From Roseiarcus sp963748545 (lineage in GTDB: Bacteria; Pseudomonadota; Alphaproteobacteria; Rhizobiales; Beijerinckiaceae): a stretch of DNA of 64,000 nucleotides. Positions 47,414 through 56,870 of the stretch are shown here, in pieces. Every line of letters starts with the position of its first letter. Position 1 is the first letter of the stretch. The stretch spans positions 124,001 through 188,000 of the forward strand of contig CAVVJO010000031.1 in the NCBI GenBank assembly GCA_963748545.1, read 5' to 3'. A program made the translations under genes and the position numbers. The notes under the pieces were generated by a model. The model was not told where the DNA came from. It did not search any database and saw only the letters and a program-made list of their open reading frames with translations.

Positions 47414-48949
47414 TGGAACGCGCCTGCGTACTGACGCATGATCGACGCCATGATCTTCTCCTGACTGGCTTCCTTGGCGGGCATTTCGTCGACGAACCGG
47501 CCCTCGTTCATCACGTAGATGCGGTCGCAGATCCCAAGCAGCTCCGGCATCTCCGAGGAGATGACGATGACGCCTTTGCCCTGGGCGGCGAGGTCGTTGA
47601 TGAGCGTATAGATCTCGTATTTGGCGCCGACGTCGATCCCGCGGGTCGGCTCGTCGAGCATCAGAACCTTAGGCTCGGTGAACAGCCATTTGCTGATCAC
47701 CACCTTCTGCTGATTGCCGCCGGAAAGGTCGAGGGTCCGCTGATGAATGCTGGAGGAGCGAATGCGCAAGGCGCTGCGGTAGCGGGTCGCGACCTGCTCT
47801 TCGCGCGCTTCGTCGATGACGCCGCGCTCGGAAACGCCGCCGAGCCGGGCGAGCGTGATGTTGTGCTTGATGTCTTCGTTGAGGATCAGCCCGAGCACCT
47901 TGCGATCCTCGGTGACATAGGCGAGGCCCGCGTCGATGGCGTCGTCGATCGTGTCGAGCTTCACCGGGCGCCCTTCCAGGGTCGCCTGTCCCGTGATGTT
48001 GCGGCCATAGGCCCGACCGAACACGCTCATGGCGAGCTCGGTGCGGCCGGCGCCCATGAGGCCGGCGATTCCGACGACTTCGCCGCGCTTCACGTGCATA
48101 TTCACGTCCTTCACGACGGCGCGGCCCGCGTGCAACGGATGCTCGACGCGCCAGTCGCGGATCGAAAACAGCTCGTCGCCGATCGCCGAGGCCCGATGAG
48201 GATAACGCTCGGTCATCTCGCGTCCGACCATGCTCTTGATGATGCGGCTCTCGTCGACCTGTCCGGAGCGGCAGTCGATGGTCTCGACCGTCGACCCGTC
48301 GCGCAGCACGGTGATCGAGTTCGGCGACCTTGGCCAGTTCGTTGAGCTTGTGGGAGATCATGATCGACGTCATGCCCTGCTTCTTGAACTCGAGCAGGAG
48401 ATTGAGCAGCGCGGCGCTGTCGGCCTCGTTCAGGCTCGCCGTCGGCTCGTCGAGGATCAGGAGCTTCACCTTCTTCGACAGCGCCTTGGCGATCTCGACC
48501 AACTGCTGCTTGCCGACGCCTATGTTGGTGATCAGCGTATTGGGGGATTCCTTCAAGCCCACCGTCTTCATCAGCTCGCGGCTGCGGCGGAAGGATTCGT
48601 TCCAGTCGATGACGCCGTTCCGCGACGGCTCGTTGCCCAAAAACATATTTTCGGCGATCGAGAGCTGCGGCGCGAGCGCAAGCTCCTGGTGGATGATGAT
48701 GATGCCGACATGCTCGCTGTCGGCGATCCGGTTGAAACGGCGCTCTTCGCCCTGATAGAGGATCTGGCCTTCGTAGGAGCCGAAAGGATGGACCCCGCTG
48801 AGCACTTTCATCAGCGTGGATTTTCCAGCGCCGTTCTCGCCGCAAAGGGCGTGGATCTCGCCTTCTTGAACCGAAAAATTGACGTCCCGCAGGGCGATGA
48901 CCCCAGGGAACTTTTTGGTGATGCCCCTCATTTCGAGGATTGTAGACAT
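47410..48949 (-). CDS. gguA: Multiple-monosaccharide ABC transporter ATP-binding protein (GguA/MmsA-like), frame broken at 48316
   Basis: Two ABC ATPase domains: Walker A GENGAGKST near residue 38, Walker B LLILDEPTAS; second domain with degenerate GLMGAGRTEL, signature LSGGNQQK and Walker B LMLDEPTRGID. The break is at coding GAACTCGATCACC: deleting the G gives VAELITVLRDG and one 512-residue protein. The ATG at 48949 was chosen over an upstream in-frame codon at 48961 on family N-termini. Together with gguB and chvE it forms a galactose/arabinose uptake system, with galK and galT next. Confidence 0.85.
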
Positions 48950-49017
48950 TTTTCGGCTCAAACCTTGCTTAGGCGCACTCTAGGCAGATTGCCGAATGCG
49001 GGCCAAGACAAATTTGC

Positions 49018-49041
49018 GCCTCCGCGCTGGAGCGCGGAGGC
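49018..49041 (-). promoter_or_regulatory. Intercistronic stem-loop between chvE and gguA
   Basis: GCCTCCGCGC (49018-49027) and GCGCGGAGGC (49032-49041) form a perfect ten-base-pair stem with a four-base loop. It sits 18 bases after the chvE stop in the operon direction and has no good T-run in that direction. Such hairpins often protect the binding-protein mRNA or partly terminate transcription, keeping binding protein in excess. Role inferred. Confidence 0.6.
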
Positions 49042-49058
49042 TGTTTTTGAGGGTGCGC

Positions 49059-50123
49059 TTACTGAAGCTGTTCGGCCTTGTAGTAGCCGCTGTCGACCAG
49101 CGTCTGCTTCCAGTTAGTCGCGTCGACCGGGACCGGCTTCAGGAGGTACGAGGGGACGATCTTGACCTTGTTGTTGTAGGTCTTGGTGTCGTTGACCTCG
49201 GGCTTTCCGCCCTTCATCACCGCGTCGACCATGTTGGCCGAGACCTTGGCGAGATCGCGGGTGTCCTTGAAGATCGTCGAATACTGCTCGTGTCCGATGA
49301 TCGACTTGACCGACGGGATCTCGGCGTCCTGGCCGGAAATAATCGGCATCGGCAGGTCCTTGGAGCCGTAACCGACGCCCTTGAGCGCCGAGATGATGCC
49401 GATGCTGATGCCGTCATAGGGGGACAGGACCGCGTCGACCTTCTTCTTGGTGTAGTAGGCCGAGAGCAGGTTCTCCATGCGGGACTGGGCGGTCGCCGCG
49501 TCCCAACGAAGGGTCGCGACCCGGTCCATGCCCTTCTGGCCGGACTGGATGACCAGAACGCCCTTGTCGATGTACGGCTGAAGAACCGACATCGCGCCAT
49601 TGTAGAAGAAGAAGGCGTTGTTGTCGTCGGCCGAACCGCCGAACAGTTCGATGTTGAACGGGCCGGTCTTGCCCTGGTCGATGCCGAGGCCATGGATCAG
49701 GGTCTTGGCCTGCTCGACCCCGACCTGGAAGTTGTCGAAGGTCGCGTAGTAGTCGACGTTCGGCGATCCCACGATCAGGCGGTCGTAGGAGATGATCTTG
49801 ATTCCCTGGTCCGCCGCCTTCTGCAGCGCGTCCGACAGCGTGGTGCCGTCGATCGCCGCGATCACCAGGACTTTCTCCTTCTTGGTGATCATGTTCTCGA
49901 TCTGGTTGAGCTGCGTCGGGATGTCATTGTCGGCGTACTGCAGGTCGGTGTTGTAGCCTTTGGACTGCAGCACCTTGACCATGTTGTCGCCGTCGGCGAT
50001 CCAACGCGCGGACGACTTGGTCGGCATCGAAATGCCGATCGTCGGCTTGTCGTCCGCCTGGGCGGCGGTGGCGGCGGCGAGAACGCCGAACGCCAGCGCC
50101 GCAGCCAATTTCATCAACTTCAT
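49059..50123 (-). CDS. chvE: Periplasmic multiple-monosaccharide-binding protein ChvE
   Basis: A 354-residue exported protein: signal peptide KLAAALAFGVLAAATAAQA, then DKPTIGISMPTKSSARWIAD and QYADNDIPTQLNQIENMITK, which are hallmark ChvE sequences. Later segments ISGQDAEIPSVKSIIGHEQY and FKDTRDLAKVSANMV also fit. ChvE binds galactose, arabinose, glucose and glucuronate and, in Agrobacterium, also modulates VirA. The ATG at 50123 is preceded by AGGAGG. It is the first gene of the gal operon; a long upstream region (50124-50568) probably holds its promoter. Confidence 0.92.
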   Translation of the reverse strand: MKLMKLAAALAFGVLAAATAAQADDKPTIGISMPTKSSARWIADGDNMVKVLQSKGYNTDLQYADNDIPTQLNQIENMITKKEKVLVIAAIDGTTLSDALQKAADQGIKIISYDRLIVGSPNVDYYATFDNFQVGVEQAKTLIHGLGIDQGKTGPFNIELFGGSADDNNAFFFYNGAMSVLQPYIDKGVLVIQSGQKGMDRVATLRWDAATAQSRMENLLSAYYTKKKVDAVLSPYDGISIGIISALKGVGYGSKDLPMPIISGQDAEIPSVKSIIGHEQYSTIFKDTRDLAKVSANMVDAVMKGGKPEVNDTKTYNNKVKIVPSYLLKPVPVDATNWKQTLVDSGYYKAEQLQ

Positions 50124-50568
50124 GCCTTCCTCCTCGGCCAACCTGTGGCCTCTTCATTTGCGCCCGTCGAAACTCGCCGGGCTTCCTCACGCTGGCTGAA
50201 GGCCGGCGCACGGATAGGTCGCGCTTTCGGACGCGCGGGCGGTCGGGGCCCGGTCCGGATGGCGATGAATGGGTTTGTTGTTCGGCTTGGGTGATCAAGC
50301 CTGAGCGAAGGGCTGACGCCGTCCTGTCGCCCCGCAGTGCTATCCTCCCGGTTGCTCCGTTACGGCGCTTGATCGCCCTCTACCGTTCATTCCGTCGCCA
50401 TGCAAGCAGTTGCTTTGCGGGCCGCATGGCCCACAAATCCGCGCGTGACCGGCAGGGCGCAGCGGACCTTTTCGAGCATACCTCATATTGTATTACTATT
50501 CTGAAAGCTAGCGTCGCGCCGCCCGCAATTCCAACGAAATTGTCGCAGGGACCTCGCCCGGACGCGAT
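50124..50568. other. Upstream region of chvE, about 445 bp, no gene
   Basis: No supported gene. An AT-rich patch at about 50480-50512 (read on the minus strand GAATAGTAATACAATATG) is promoter-like but lies about 360 bases from chvE. No clear operator is seen. Confidence 0.4.
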
Positions 50569-52140
50569 TCAACGCGCAAGGCGCGCCGCGCGCAAGGCGC
50601 GCCCGAGCCAGCCGCCCGGGGCCGCGCCGGCGAGGCCGAGGCCGAGCGCCAAGGCTGGAAAGTAGACCAGTACGCCGATCGCCCCAAGGAGCATGAGCCG
50701 GATTTCGCGAGAGAACCGGATATGGGCCAAGGCCGAGCTCAGACCGGGGTCGGCGAGCGTCAGCGCCAGCGCGAGCGCGCCGGCGGCGAACAGCGTTGCG
50801 GCTGCGGCGCCGATGAACTGGTCGTCGGCGGCGGTCAGGCCGCGTCGCCGAGCGAGGGCGTAGGTTCCCGCCACCTTCAGCCACAGTCCGGCGGCGGTGG
50901 CGAGCGCCAGCCCCGGCGCGCCGAGCGGGCGGTAGAGCAAGATCTTCAGCGCGACGTTGAGGGCGACCCCGACCAGCGTCACCTTCATCGGCGTCGCCGT
51001 GTCGCCGCGCGCGAGAAAGCTCGCCGCCACGATCCGGTCGACGAACAATGCCGGCATGCCGACCGAATAGGCGGCGAGCACCGCCGCCGCCTGGTGGGTC
51101 GCGCTGGCCTTGAACGCTCCGTGCTCGAAGGCGACGGCGATCAGAAGGTCCGGGATCAGCAGGAAAACGACGACGAACGGAGCGCCGAGCGCCACCGTCA
51201 GCGAGGCCGCGCGGTTCTGGGCGCGCAACGCCGCGCGCGCGTCGCCGCGCGCGATCAGGCTCGACATCTCCTTCAGCAGCACCGAGCCCGTCGCGATGAC
51301 GATGATCCCGCCGGGAAGCTGGTAGAGCCGGTCGGCGTAGCTGATGGCCGAAAGGCCGCCGGTCGGCAGGAGCGAACCGACAATCTGGTCGGCCAGCGCG
51401 CCGATCTGGTAACTCGCCGAAATGCCGATCGCCGGGCCGAGCATCCAGAAGAACTGGCGCACTTCCGGGGTCCAGCGCGGCCAGATCAGCCGCTCGAGCA
51501 GTCCGCGCCGGCGCGCGTCGACCATCGCGATGGCGAGCTGCGTCGCGCCTGAGGCGAGAAAGCCCCAGCTCGCCATCGCCGCCACGCCGGGCGAAACGGT
51601 CGGGACATAGAAGGCCCAGGCCAGGAACGCGATCATGCAGACGTTGGCCGCCGCCGGCGCCGCGGCGGGCACGCTCCAGGAATTGTTCGCGTTCAAGGTG
51701 CCCTGATGCAGCGCGAACACCGCGATGAAGGCGATGTAGGGGAACATGATCCGCGACATGGCCACCGCGTTGGCGAATTTCTCCGGCTCGCGCACGAAGC
51801 CCGGCGACGTGAGCTGAACCAGGAGCGGCATGTCGAGGTAGACCACCCCCAGCAGCGCGATCTGCGACAGGATCAGGAGGGTGAAGACCTGACTGGCGAA
51901 ATAGCCGGCGCGCTCGCGCCCCTTGGTCTCGAGCACCCGCGTGTAGGTCGGCAGATAAGCGGCGTTGAAGGAGCCTTCGCCAAAAATCTGGCGGAACTGG
52001 TTCGGCAGCTTGATCGCCGCCACATAGGCGTCGTTGAGCGCGCCGCCGCCAAGCAGCGCGGCCAGCGCCATGTCGCGGAAAAAGCCGGTCAGGCGGGAGA
52101 CGACTGTCCACCCGCCGACGGAGAAGATATTGCGCACCAT
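50569..52140 (-). CDS. murJ: Lipid II flippase MurJ (MviN)
   Basis: A 523-residue polytopic membrane protein with about 14 helices. The opening (NIFSVGGWTVVSRLTGFFRDM), DAYVAAIKLPNQFRQIFGEGSFNAAYLP (continuous within residues 35-62), and SYADRLYQLPGGIIVIATGSV are classic MurJ motifs. It flips lipid II across the inner membrane for peptidoglycan synthesis. The ATG at 52140 was chosen as it starts the first conserved helix; in-frame ATGs upstream (52149, 52242) are weaker. No break was seen in this gene. Confidence 0.93.
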   Translation of the reverse strand: MVRNIFSVGGWTVVSRLTGFFRDMALAALLGGGALNDAYVAAIKLPNQFRQIFGEGSFNAAYLPTYTRVLETKGRERAGYFASQVFTLLILSQIALLGVVYLDMPLLVQLTSPGFVREPEKFANAVAMSRIMFPYIAFIAVFALHQGTLNANNSWSVPAAAPAAANVCMIAFLAWAFYVPTVSPGVAAMASWGFLASGATQLAIAMVDARRRGLLERLIWPRWTPEVRQFFWMLGPAIGISASYQIGALADQIVGSLLPTGGLSAISYADRLYQLPGGIIVIATGSVLLKEMSSLIARGDARAALRAQNRAASLTVALGAPFVVVFLLIPDLLIAVAFEHGAFKASATHQAAAVLAAYSVGMPALFVDRIVAASFLARGDTATPMKVTLVGVALNVALKILLYRPLGAPGLALATAAGLWLKVAGTYALARRRGLTAADDQFIGAAAATLFAAGALALALTLADPGLSSALAHIRFSREIRLMLLGAIGVLVYFPALALGLGLAGAAPGGWLGRALRAARLAR

Positions 52141-52238
52141 GCCCGGCATGCCCGAGGCTTTACCCGGATTCGGGCGCCCGCGGCAAAGCGGCGGGAAATC
52201 GGGACGGGACGGAGGGCTCGGCGCCCCCGCCCTTCCGA

Positions 52239-53441
52239 TCATTTACAGTTCGGTTCGCCGGGCCGGCACTCCTTGTGCTCCGGCCGGTTTTGAGGCCCCG
52301 GGCGCGGCTGGGCGCGCTCCTCGGGCCTGGGCTGGGCGTGCGGGGGCTCGTGAGCCGGCGGGGCCGGCTGCGCGGGTCGCGGAGGCTCCGGCCTTTCCAT
52401 GGCCTTCGGCGGTTGGGGCCGCTCGAGGTCCGTCGGCTTCGCCTCGGGTTTCGGCGCCTCGGGCTTCGCCGCCCCCTGCGGACGCTCAGGCTGCGTCTCC
52501 GGTCGGCCCGGCTTCTCGCCGGCTGGCGGCCTCGCCTCGGCGGGCGCGGCGTTTCCGGGGAGTTTCTCCTCGGGCTTGGCGGCGCCCGGCGCCTCGCGAT
52601 TGTCTCCGGGCGGCTTTTCTCCCGGCCGAACCTTCTGTTCGGGGTTGGGCGCGCCCGGCTCCGGCGCGACCTCGGCCGAGCCGGCGGCCTTCGCCGGCAC
52701 CGCGCCCGGGCCCTTCAGGTCGCCGGGGCGCTCGGTCGCGGCGACCGCGGGTTTGCCCTTGTTGTTCGCATGGAACTGCGTCGCGTCCATGCTCGCCATG
52801 CGCGCGTGGGTCACTTGAAGCTGGGTCGGGCGCACGTGCGCCTCCGCGGTCAACCGCTCCTGCTCCGGCGTCGGCTTGAGGGCAATGCCGCCCGGTCCGC
52901 CGTTGAAGCTCGCACGACCGGCCCCCGGCGCCGCCACCACGGTTTGAGAGTAGACGTTGGTCACGTGCAGGCCGCCGAAATTGTTGACGGTCGTGTTGTA
53001 GAGGAACCGGTTTCCCTCCCAGCGTCCGCCTTCGTAGCCCAGGCCATTGTAGCCATAACCGTAGTTGACGCCGCCGTAGAACCCGACGTGCTGTCCCCAG
53101 TAGCCCTGATGGAAGAGGTAGGCGCCGCCGACGAACGCCCAGTAGCCAGGCGTCCATAACAGCCCTGTCTGCGCCGGCTCGACCCAGACCCCCGGGACCC
53201 AATAATAGTCGTAGTTGTTCCAGCCCCAGTAGCCGGGAGTCCACACATAGCCCGGCGCCGGAATCGGGGGCTGTTCGTAAACGGGAAGAGGCGGAGGCGC
53301 TTCGTCGGCTTGGATGACCGGGCCGGCCTGAAACCCTTCCGTCTGCGGGCACGCGCAGGTCTGCGCAAAAGCCGACGCGACGAACGCGGGCGTCGCAGCC
53401 CCGAGCAAAAGTGCGGTGAGCGCCGATCGCAAGATAGGCAT
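52239..53441 (-). CDS. Exported YXWGXW-repeat protein with proline-rich tail
   Basis: A 400-residue secreted protein. The signal peptide is residues 1-26 (ALTALLLGAATPAFVASAFA). Residues 60-150 are full of Tyr, Trp and Gly in YXWGXW-type repeats (GYVWTPGYWGWNNYDYYWVPG, LLWTPGYWAFVGGAYLFHQG). The C-terminal 180 residues are very rich in Pro, Glu, Ala and Lys, and so probably disordered. Such proteins are linked to the cell envelope, but function is unknown. ATG at 53441 has AAAGGA upstream, and an AT-rich patch (about 53458-53475) may be the promoter. The 53442-53739 gap shows no gene. Confidence 0.82.
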   Translation of the reverse strand: MPILRSALTALLLGAATPAFVASAFAQTCACPQTEGFQAGPVIQADEAPPPLPVYEQPPIPAPGYVWTPGYWGWNNYDYYWVPGVWVEPAQTGLLWTPGYWAFVGGAYLFHQGYWGQHVGFYGGVNYGYGYNGLGYEGGRWEGNRFLYNTTVNNFGGLHVTNVYSQTVVAAPGAGRASFNGGPGGIALKPTPEQERLTAEAHVRPTQLQVTHARMASMDATQFHANNKGKPAVAATERPGDLKGPGAVPAKAAGSAEVAPEPGAPNPEQKVRPGEKPPGDNREAPGAAKPEEKLPGNAAPAEARPPAGEKPGRPETQPERPQGAAKPEAPKPEAKPTDLERPQPPKAMERPEPPRPAQPAPPAHEPPHAQPRPEERAQPRPGPQNRPEHKECRPGEPNCK

Positions 53442-53739
53442 ACCGTATCCTTTCCATGGTTATTTAAACAAATACTTAGCCGCTCCGGATGCGTCCGCCT
53501 GGTTAGAATGGCCAGAAGCGTAGGTAACACTGATTACGCTTCCAATGTTCCTCGCGGCCTTCCGGCAAGTATTACCTGCGTCTTTGTCCCTCGTCTTTTG
53601 TTCGCCGAGGAGACAATCACGCGTCGCCTGAACAAGTCTTGAACGGCGCGCGGGGTTGCCGATTTTTTGCGACGACAATATGGCCCGCCTTCGCGGCCGC
53701 GGACGTTGGCGGCGGGCGGCGAGACGCATTGCGCAGCTT

Positions 53740-54879
53740 TCAGGCGTCCAAGGCCTCGTCGATGTCGCGCCAGAGGTCTTCCATGTCCTCGATGCCCGCG
53801 GAAAGGCGCAGGAGATCGGTCGGGCACGGGGACCCTTCGCCCTCGATCGAGGCGCGGTGCTCGATCAGCGACTCGACGCCGCCAAGCGAGGTTGCGCGTT
53901 TCCAGAGCCGCGTGCGGGCCGCGGTCGCGATCGCCGCCTCTGCGCCGCCCCGCACGCGGATCGACAGCATGCCGCCGAACCCGCCGTCCATCTGCTTCAG
54001 CGCCGTCTCGTAACCCGGATGGCCGGGCAGGCCGGGATAGAGCGTCGAGACGATTTTGGGATGCGCGGCGAAGCGGTGGGCGAGCTTCAGCGCGTTCAGC
54101 GCGGAGGCGCGCACGCGCAGGTCGAGGGTGCGCAAACCGCGGATCAGGAGAAAGGCCTCGAGCGGGTGCAGGATTAGGCCATGGGATTTGCGGACGTCGC
54201 GAACGCGTTCGAACAGCGCATCGGCGCGGGCGAAGCCGAGCGCGCCGGCGATCACGTCGGAATGGCCGTTGAGATACTTGGTCGCCGAATGCATGACGAC
54301 ATCGGCGCCGAAATCAGCGGCCTGGTGAAGATCGGCGTAGCGCAGGTCGAAATCCACCGCGACGAGCGCCCCCGCCGAATGGGCCAGTCGGGCGGATCGC
54401 GCGATGTCGCTGACGCCCCATAACGGGTTGCTCGGAGTCTCGAGCCAGACCAGCTTGGTGACGCCCGGCGTGACCGCGCGCTCGAGCGCGACGAAATCTT
54501 CCGTATCGACGAAGTCGACCGTGAGCCCAAAGGCGGCCGCGTCGCGAGCGAGCCAATTGCGAAGCGCCCAGTACATGACAGTCGGGGCGACCACATGGGC
54601 GTTTGCGCCGAGGCTCAGGAACAACGCAACCGCCGCCGACATGCCCGAGCCGAAGACGAGCGTCTCGGCGGCGCCTTCGAGCGCGCCGATCACGGACTCC
54701 GCCTCGCGCACCGTCTCGTTGTCGGGGCGGCCATAGACATTCCCGCTGCGGTATTGGTTGTCGGGATCGCGCAGGAAGGTGGTCGAAAGGTGAATCGGCG
54801 GCGTGATGGCGCGGGTCGCGTCGTCGGTCTTGCCGAGCGCCTGGGCCGCGAGCGTACGGGGAGAAAGGGGCTCGCTCAC
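53740..54879 (-). CDS. metC: Cystathionine beta-lyase-like PLP enzyme, with an out-of-frame island
   Basis: A 379-residue Cys/Met PLP enzyme: TFLRDPDNQYRSGNVYGRPDN, WLETPSNPLWG and the PLP lysine in MHSATKYLNGHSD near residue 205. In the middle, residues about 176-188 read VDFDLRYADLHQAADFG. The same DNA shifted by one gives DSTCATPIFTRPL, the normal family sequence, so an extra base near 54352 and a missing one near 54316 cancel each other. The overall frame is kept, but these residues are probably wrong. It overlaps the UbiH-like gene upstream by four bases. The reaction is likely cystathionine cleavage to homocysteine. Confidence 0.82.
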   Translation of the reverse strand: MSEPLSPRTLAAQALGKTDDATRAITPPIHLSTTFLRDPDNQYRSGNVYGRPDNETVREAESVIGALEGAAETLVFGSGMSAAVALFLSLGANAHVVAPTVMYWALRNWLARDAAAFGLTVDFVDTEDFVALERAVTPGVTKLVWLETPSNPLWGVSDIARSARLAHSAGALVAVDFDLRYADLHQAADFGADVVMHSATKYLNGHSDVIAGALGFARADALFERVRDVRKSHGLILHPLEAFLLIRGLRTLDLRVRASALNALKLAHRFAAHPKIVSTLYPGLPGHPGYETALKQMDGGFGGMLSIRVRGGAEAAIATAARTRLWKRATSLGGVESLIEHRASIEGEGSPCPTDLLRLSAGIEDMEDLWRDIDEALDA

Positions 54880-56135
54880 AGCGCGGCCCCGCGCAAGAGC
54901 CGTGGCGCCTCTCGTCCGGCGCCCCCCGCCTCCACAATGAGCCGGTCCTTCAACAGCGGCGCGCGGTCGACCAGCCGCAAACCGAGGTCGCGGACGAACC
55001 GCAGCGGACCGAAGTCGTTGGAGAAGAGCCGGTTCATCAGATCCATGCCTATGCCGCTCGCCGCCACGTCAAACCGCCGCGCCTTCTGATAGTCGGCGAG
55101 CGCGGGCGGCCTCCCCGGATCGAGCCCTAGCCGCAGCGCGCCCACGATTGTCTCGGCCAGCGCGGCGACGTCGCGCAAACCCAGGTTGAGGCCCTGGCCC
55201 GCCAGCGGATGCACCACATGCGCCGCGTCGCCGATCAGCGCCAGCCGCTCCGCCACAAAGCGTCGCGCAACCTGGAAGCGCAATGGGAAGGCTTCGACGC
55301 GCAACTCGAGGCGAAGGGCGCCGAGCTTCGGGGTGAAGCGGAGTTCGAGCTGCCGGACGAAATCGTCCTCGTCGAGGGCGACCAGCGCGCGGGCGTCGGC
55401 GCGGCTTTCGTTCCAGACAATGCTCGACTGGCGTCCCGGCAACGGCAGGATCGCGAAGGGGCCGGCAGGAAGGAAGTGCTGCTCGGCCGCGCCATCGTGG
55501 TCGTACTCATGCGCGATGGTCGCGACGATGCCGGACTGATCGTAGTCCCAGCCGTAGGCGGGAATATCCGCGAGCGTCCTGAGCTTCGAGCGGGCGCCGT
55601 CGGCCGCGACCGCGAGCCGGGCGTGAAGAGTCCGGCCGTCCCCGAGACCCAGCTCGGCGATGCGCTTGCCCGGGCGCCAGCGCGCAATCGATCCCGCGAT
55701 CCGGACGACGCCAAGCCGGTCGCAGAGCGCCGACAGCGACGCGACGACGTCGTCGTTGAACGCCATATGCGCGAGCGGGCCGCCCTCGGACGCGTCGAAC
55801 TGCAGATGGGGCACGCGCACCGCGTCGCGCACGCCGCCGTCCATGATCGTCATCTTCACGATCGGCTGCGCCTTGGTCTCGATGGCGTCCCACGCGCCGA
55901 CCTGCGCGAGCAGGCGGCGCGGCCCCTCGGCGATGGCGATGGTGCGAAGGGGGGACCGGGAGCGGGGGGCTTGAGCCGGGATCGGATCGACCACCACGAC
56001 GGCGGCTCCGTCGCCGACCGCCTGCTTGACCGCTGCAGCCAACGCAAGGCCCGACGCCGCCCCGCCGGCTATGACGAGGTCGAAAACGGGCAGGGATTCT
56101 GTCACGGGCGGGGACTCCTCGAGCGCGGAAGCCAT
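54876..56135 (-). CDS. UbiH/COQ6 family FAD-dependent hydroxylase
   Basis: A 419-residue flavoprotein monooxygenase: FAD-binding LVIAGGAASGLALA near residues 22-35 (a GxGxxG variant, GGAASG), the mid motif VAADGARSKLR near residue 185, and the FAD-ribityl motif LIGDAAHVVHPLAGQGLNLGLRD near residue 310. It hydroxylates an aromatic ring, most likely in ubiquinone synthesis. The ATG at 56135 gives the usual length. It is coupled to the metC-like gene by overlap. Which ring position is hydroxylated cannot be told. Confidence 0.87.
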   Translation of the reverse strand: MASALEESPPVTESLPVFDLVIAGGAASGLALAAAVKQAVGDGAAVVVVDPIPAQAPRSRSPLRTIAIAEGPRRLLAQVGAWDAIETKAQPIVKMTIMDGGVRDAVRVPHLQFDASEGGPLAHMAFNDDVVASLSALCDRLGVVRIAGSIARWRPGKRIAELGLGDGRTLHARLAVAADGARSKLRTLADIPAYGWDYDQSGIVATIAHEYDHDGAAEQHFLPAGPFAILPLPGRQSSIVWNESRADARALVALDEDDFVRQLELRFTPKLGALRLELRVEAFPLRFQVARRFVAERLALIGDAAHVVHPLAGQGLNLGLRDVAALAETIVGALRLGLDPGRPPALADYQKARRFDVAASGIGMDLMNRLFSNDFGPLRFVRDLGLRLVDRAPLLKDRLIVEAGGAGREAPRLLRGAAL

Positions 56136-56387
56136 TTTCGGCTGTTTGGGCTCGTCGCGCAATCGCGCTGGGTCGCCAGGGGGTCTGCGTCTCGCGCACC
56201 GATGACCCAGCGACGGACGGGCGGGCTTCCCGACGCCTATGCGCCGCGAGACGCCGCCCCCTCCCGTTGCGAATCCCCTCGACTTCCGCGACGCCTTGCT
56301 GTATTTGCCGCGCCTCAAATGAAAACAGCGCGCCGAAGCGCTCGCCGGCCGTCTCGAAGCGGACCGGCGCACGGCAGGAGTTTTGTC

Positions 56388-56811
56388 ATGAACGTTATCC
56401 AGCAGATCGAGGCCGAACACGCGGCCAAATTGCCCGGGGCGAAGATTCCGGCGTTCCAAGCCGGCGACACGGTCGTCGTCAATGTGAAGGTCACCGAAGG
56501 CGACCGCACCCGCGTCCAGGCCTACGAAGGCGTGTGCATCGCGCGCAGCGGCCACGGCCTCAACGAGAGCTTCACCGTCCGCAAGATTTCCTATGGCGAG
56601 GGCGTCGAGCGCGTTTTTCCCGTCTATTCGCCGTTGATCGAACTCGGTGAAGGTCGTCCGCCGCGGCAAGGTGCGCCGCGCCAAGCTCTATTATCTGCGC
56701 GATCGCCGCGGCAAGTCTGCGCGCATCGCCGAGCGGACCGAAACCCCTGCCGCCCGGGAGGCGGCGAGGGAAGCGGCCAAGGAGCAGGCCAAGGAACAGT
56801 CCAAGAGCTAG
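56388..56811 (+). CDS. rplS: 50S ribosomal protein L19, frame broken at 56640
   Basis: The ribosomal L19 start NVIQQIEAEHAAKLPGAKIP and FQAGDTVVVNVKVTEGDRTRVQ run in one frame to codon 84 (VYSPLI). The rest, SVKVVRRGKVRRAKLYYLRD, continues one base later. Removing G56640 changes ATCGAACTC to ATCAACTC and gives VYSPLINSVKVVRRG and a 140-residue L19. The ribosome binding site is GCAGGAG. L19 sits at the 30S-50S interface and is normally essential, so a real frameshift is very unlikely; the break is best read as an error in this sequence. No trmD or rpsP is adjacent here. Confidence 0.93.
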
Positions 56812-56870
56812 GCGCCGCGTTGACGACTTCGCCGGAGGCAAGCCGGCGAAGCATTTCCTGGAGGGGATCC

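Noticed and set aside
48996..50294. Long opposite-strand open frames over chvE, priA, murJ and similar genes
   Set aside because: They are GC-rich shadows; the proteins are Arg/Asp/Val-rich without motifs, while the other strand encodes known families.
21723..56640. Programmed +1 ribosomal frameshifting as the cause of the breaks
   Set aside because: Several genes carry two or three breaks, there is no rare codon, stop or slippery re-pairing at the sites, and housekeeping genes are affected without a regulatory reason. Kept only as a remote alternative.
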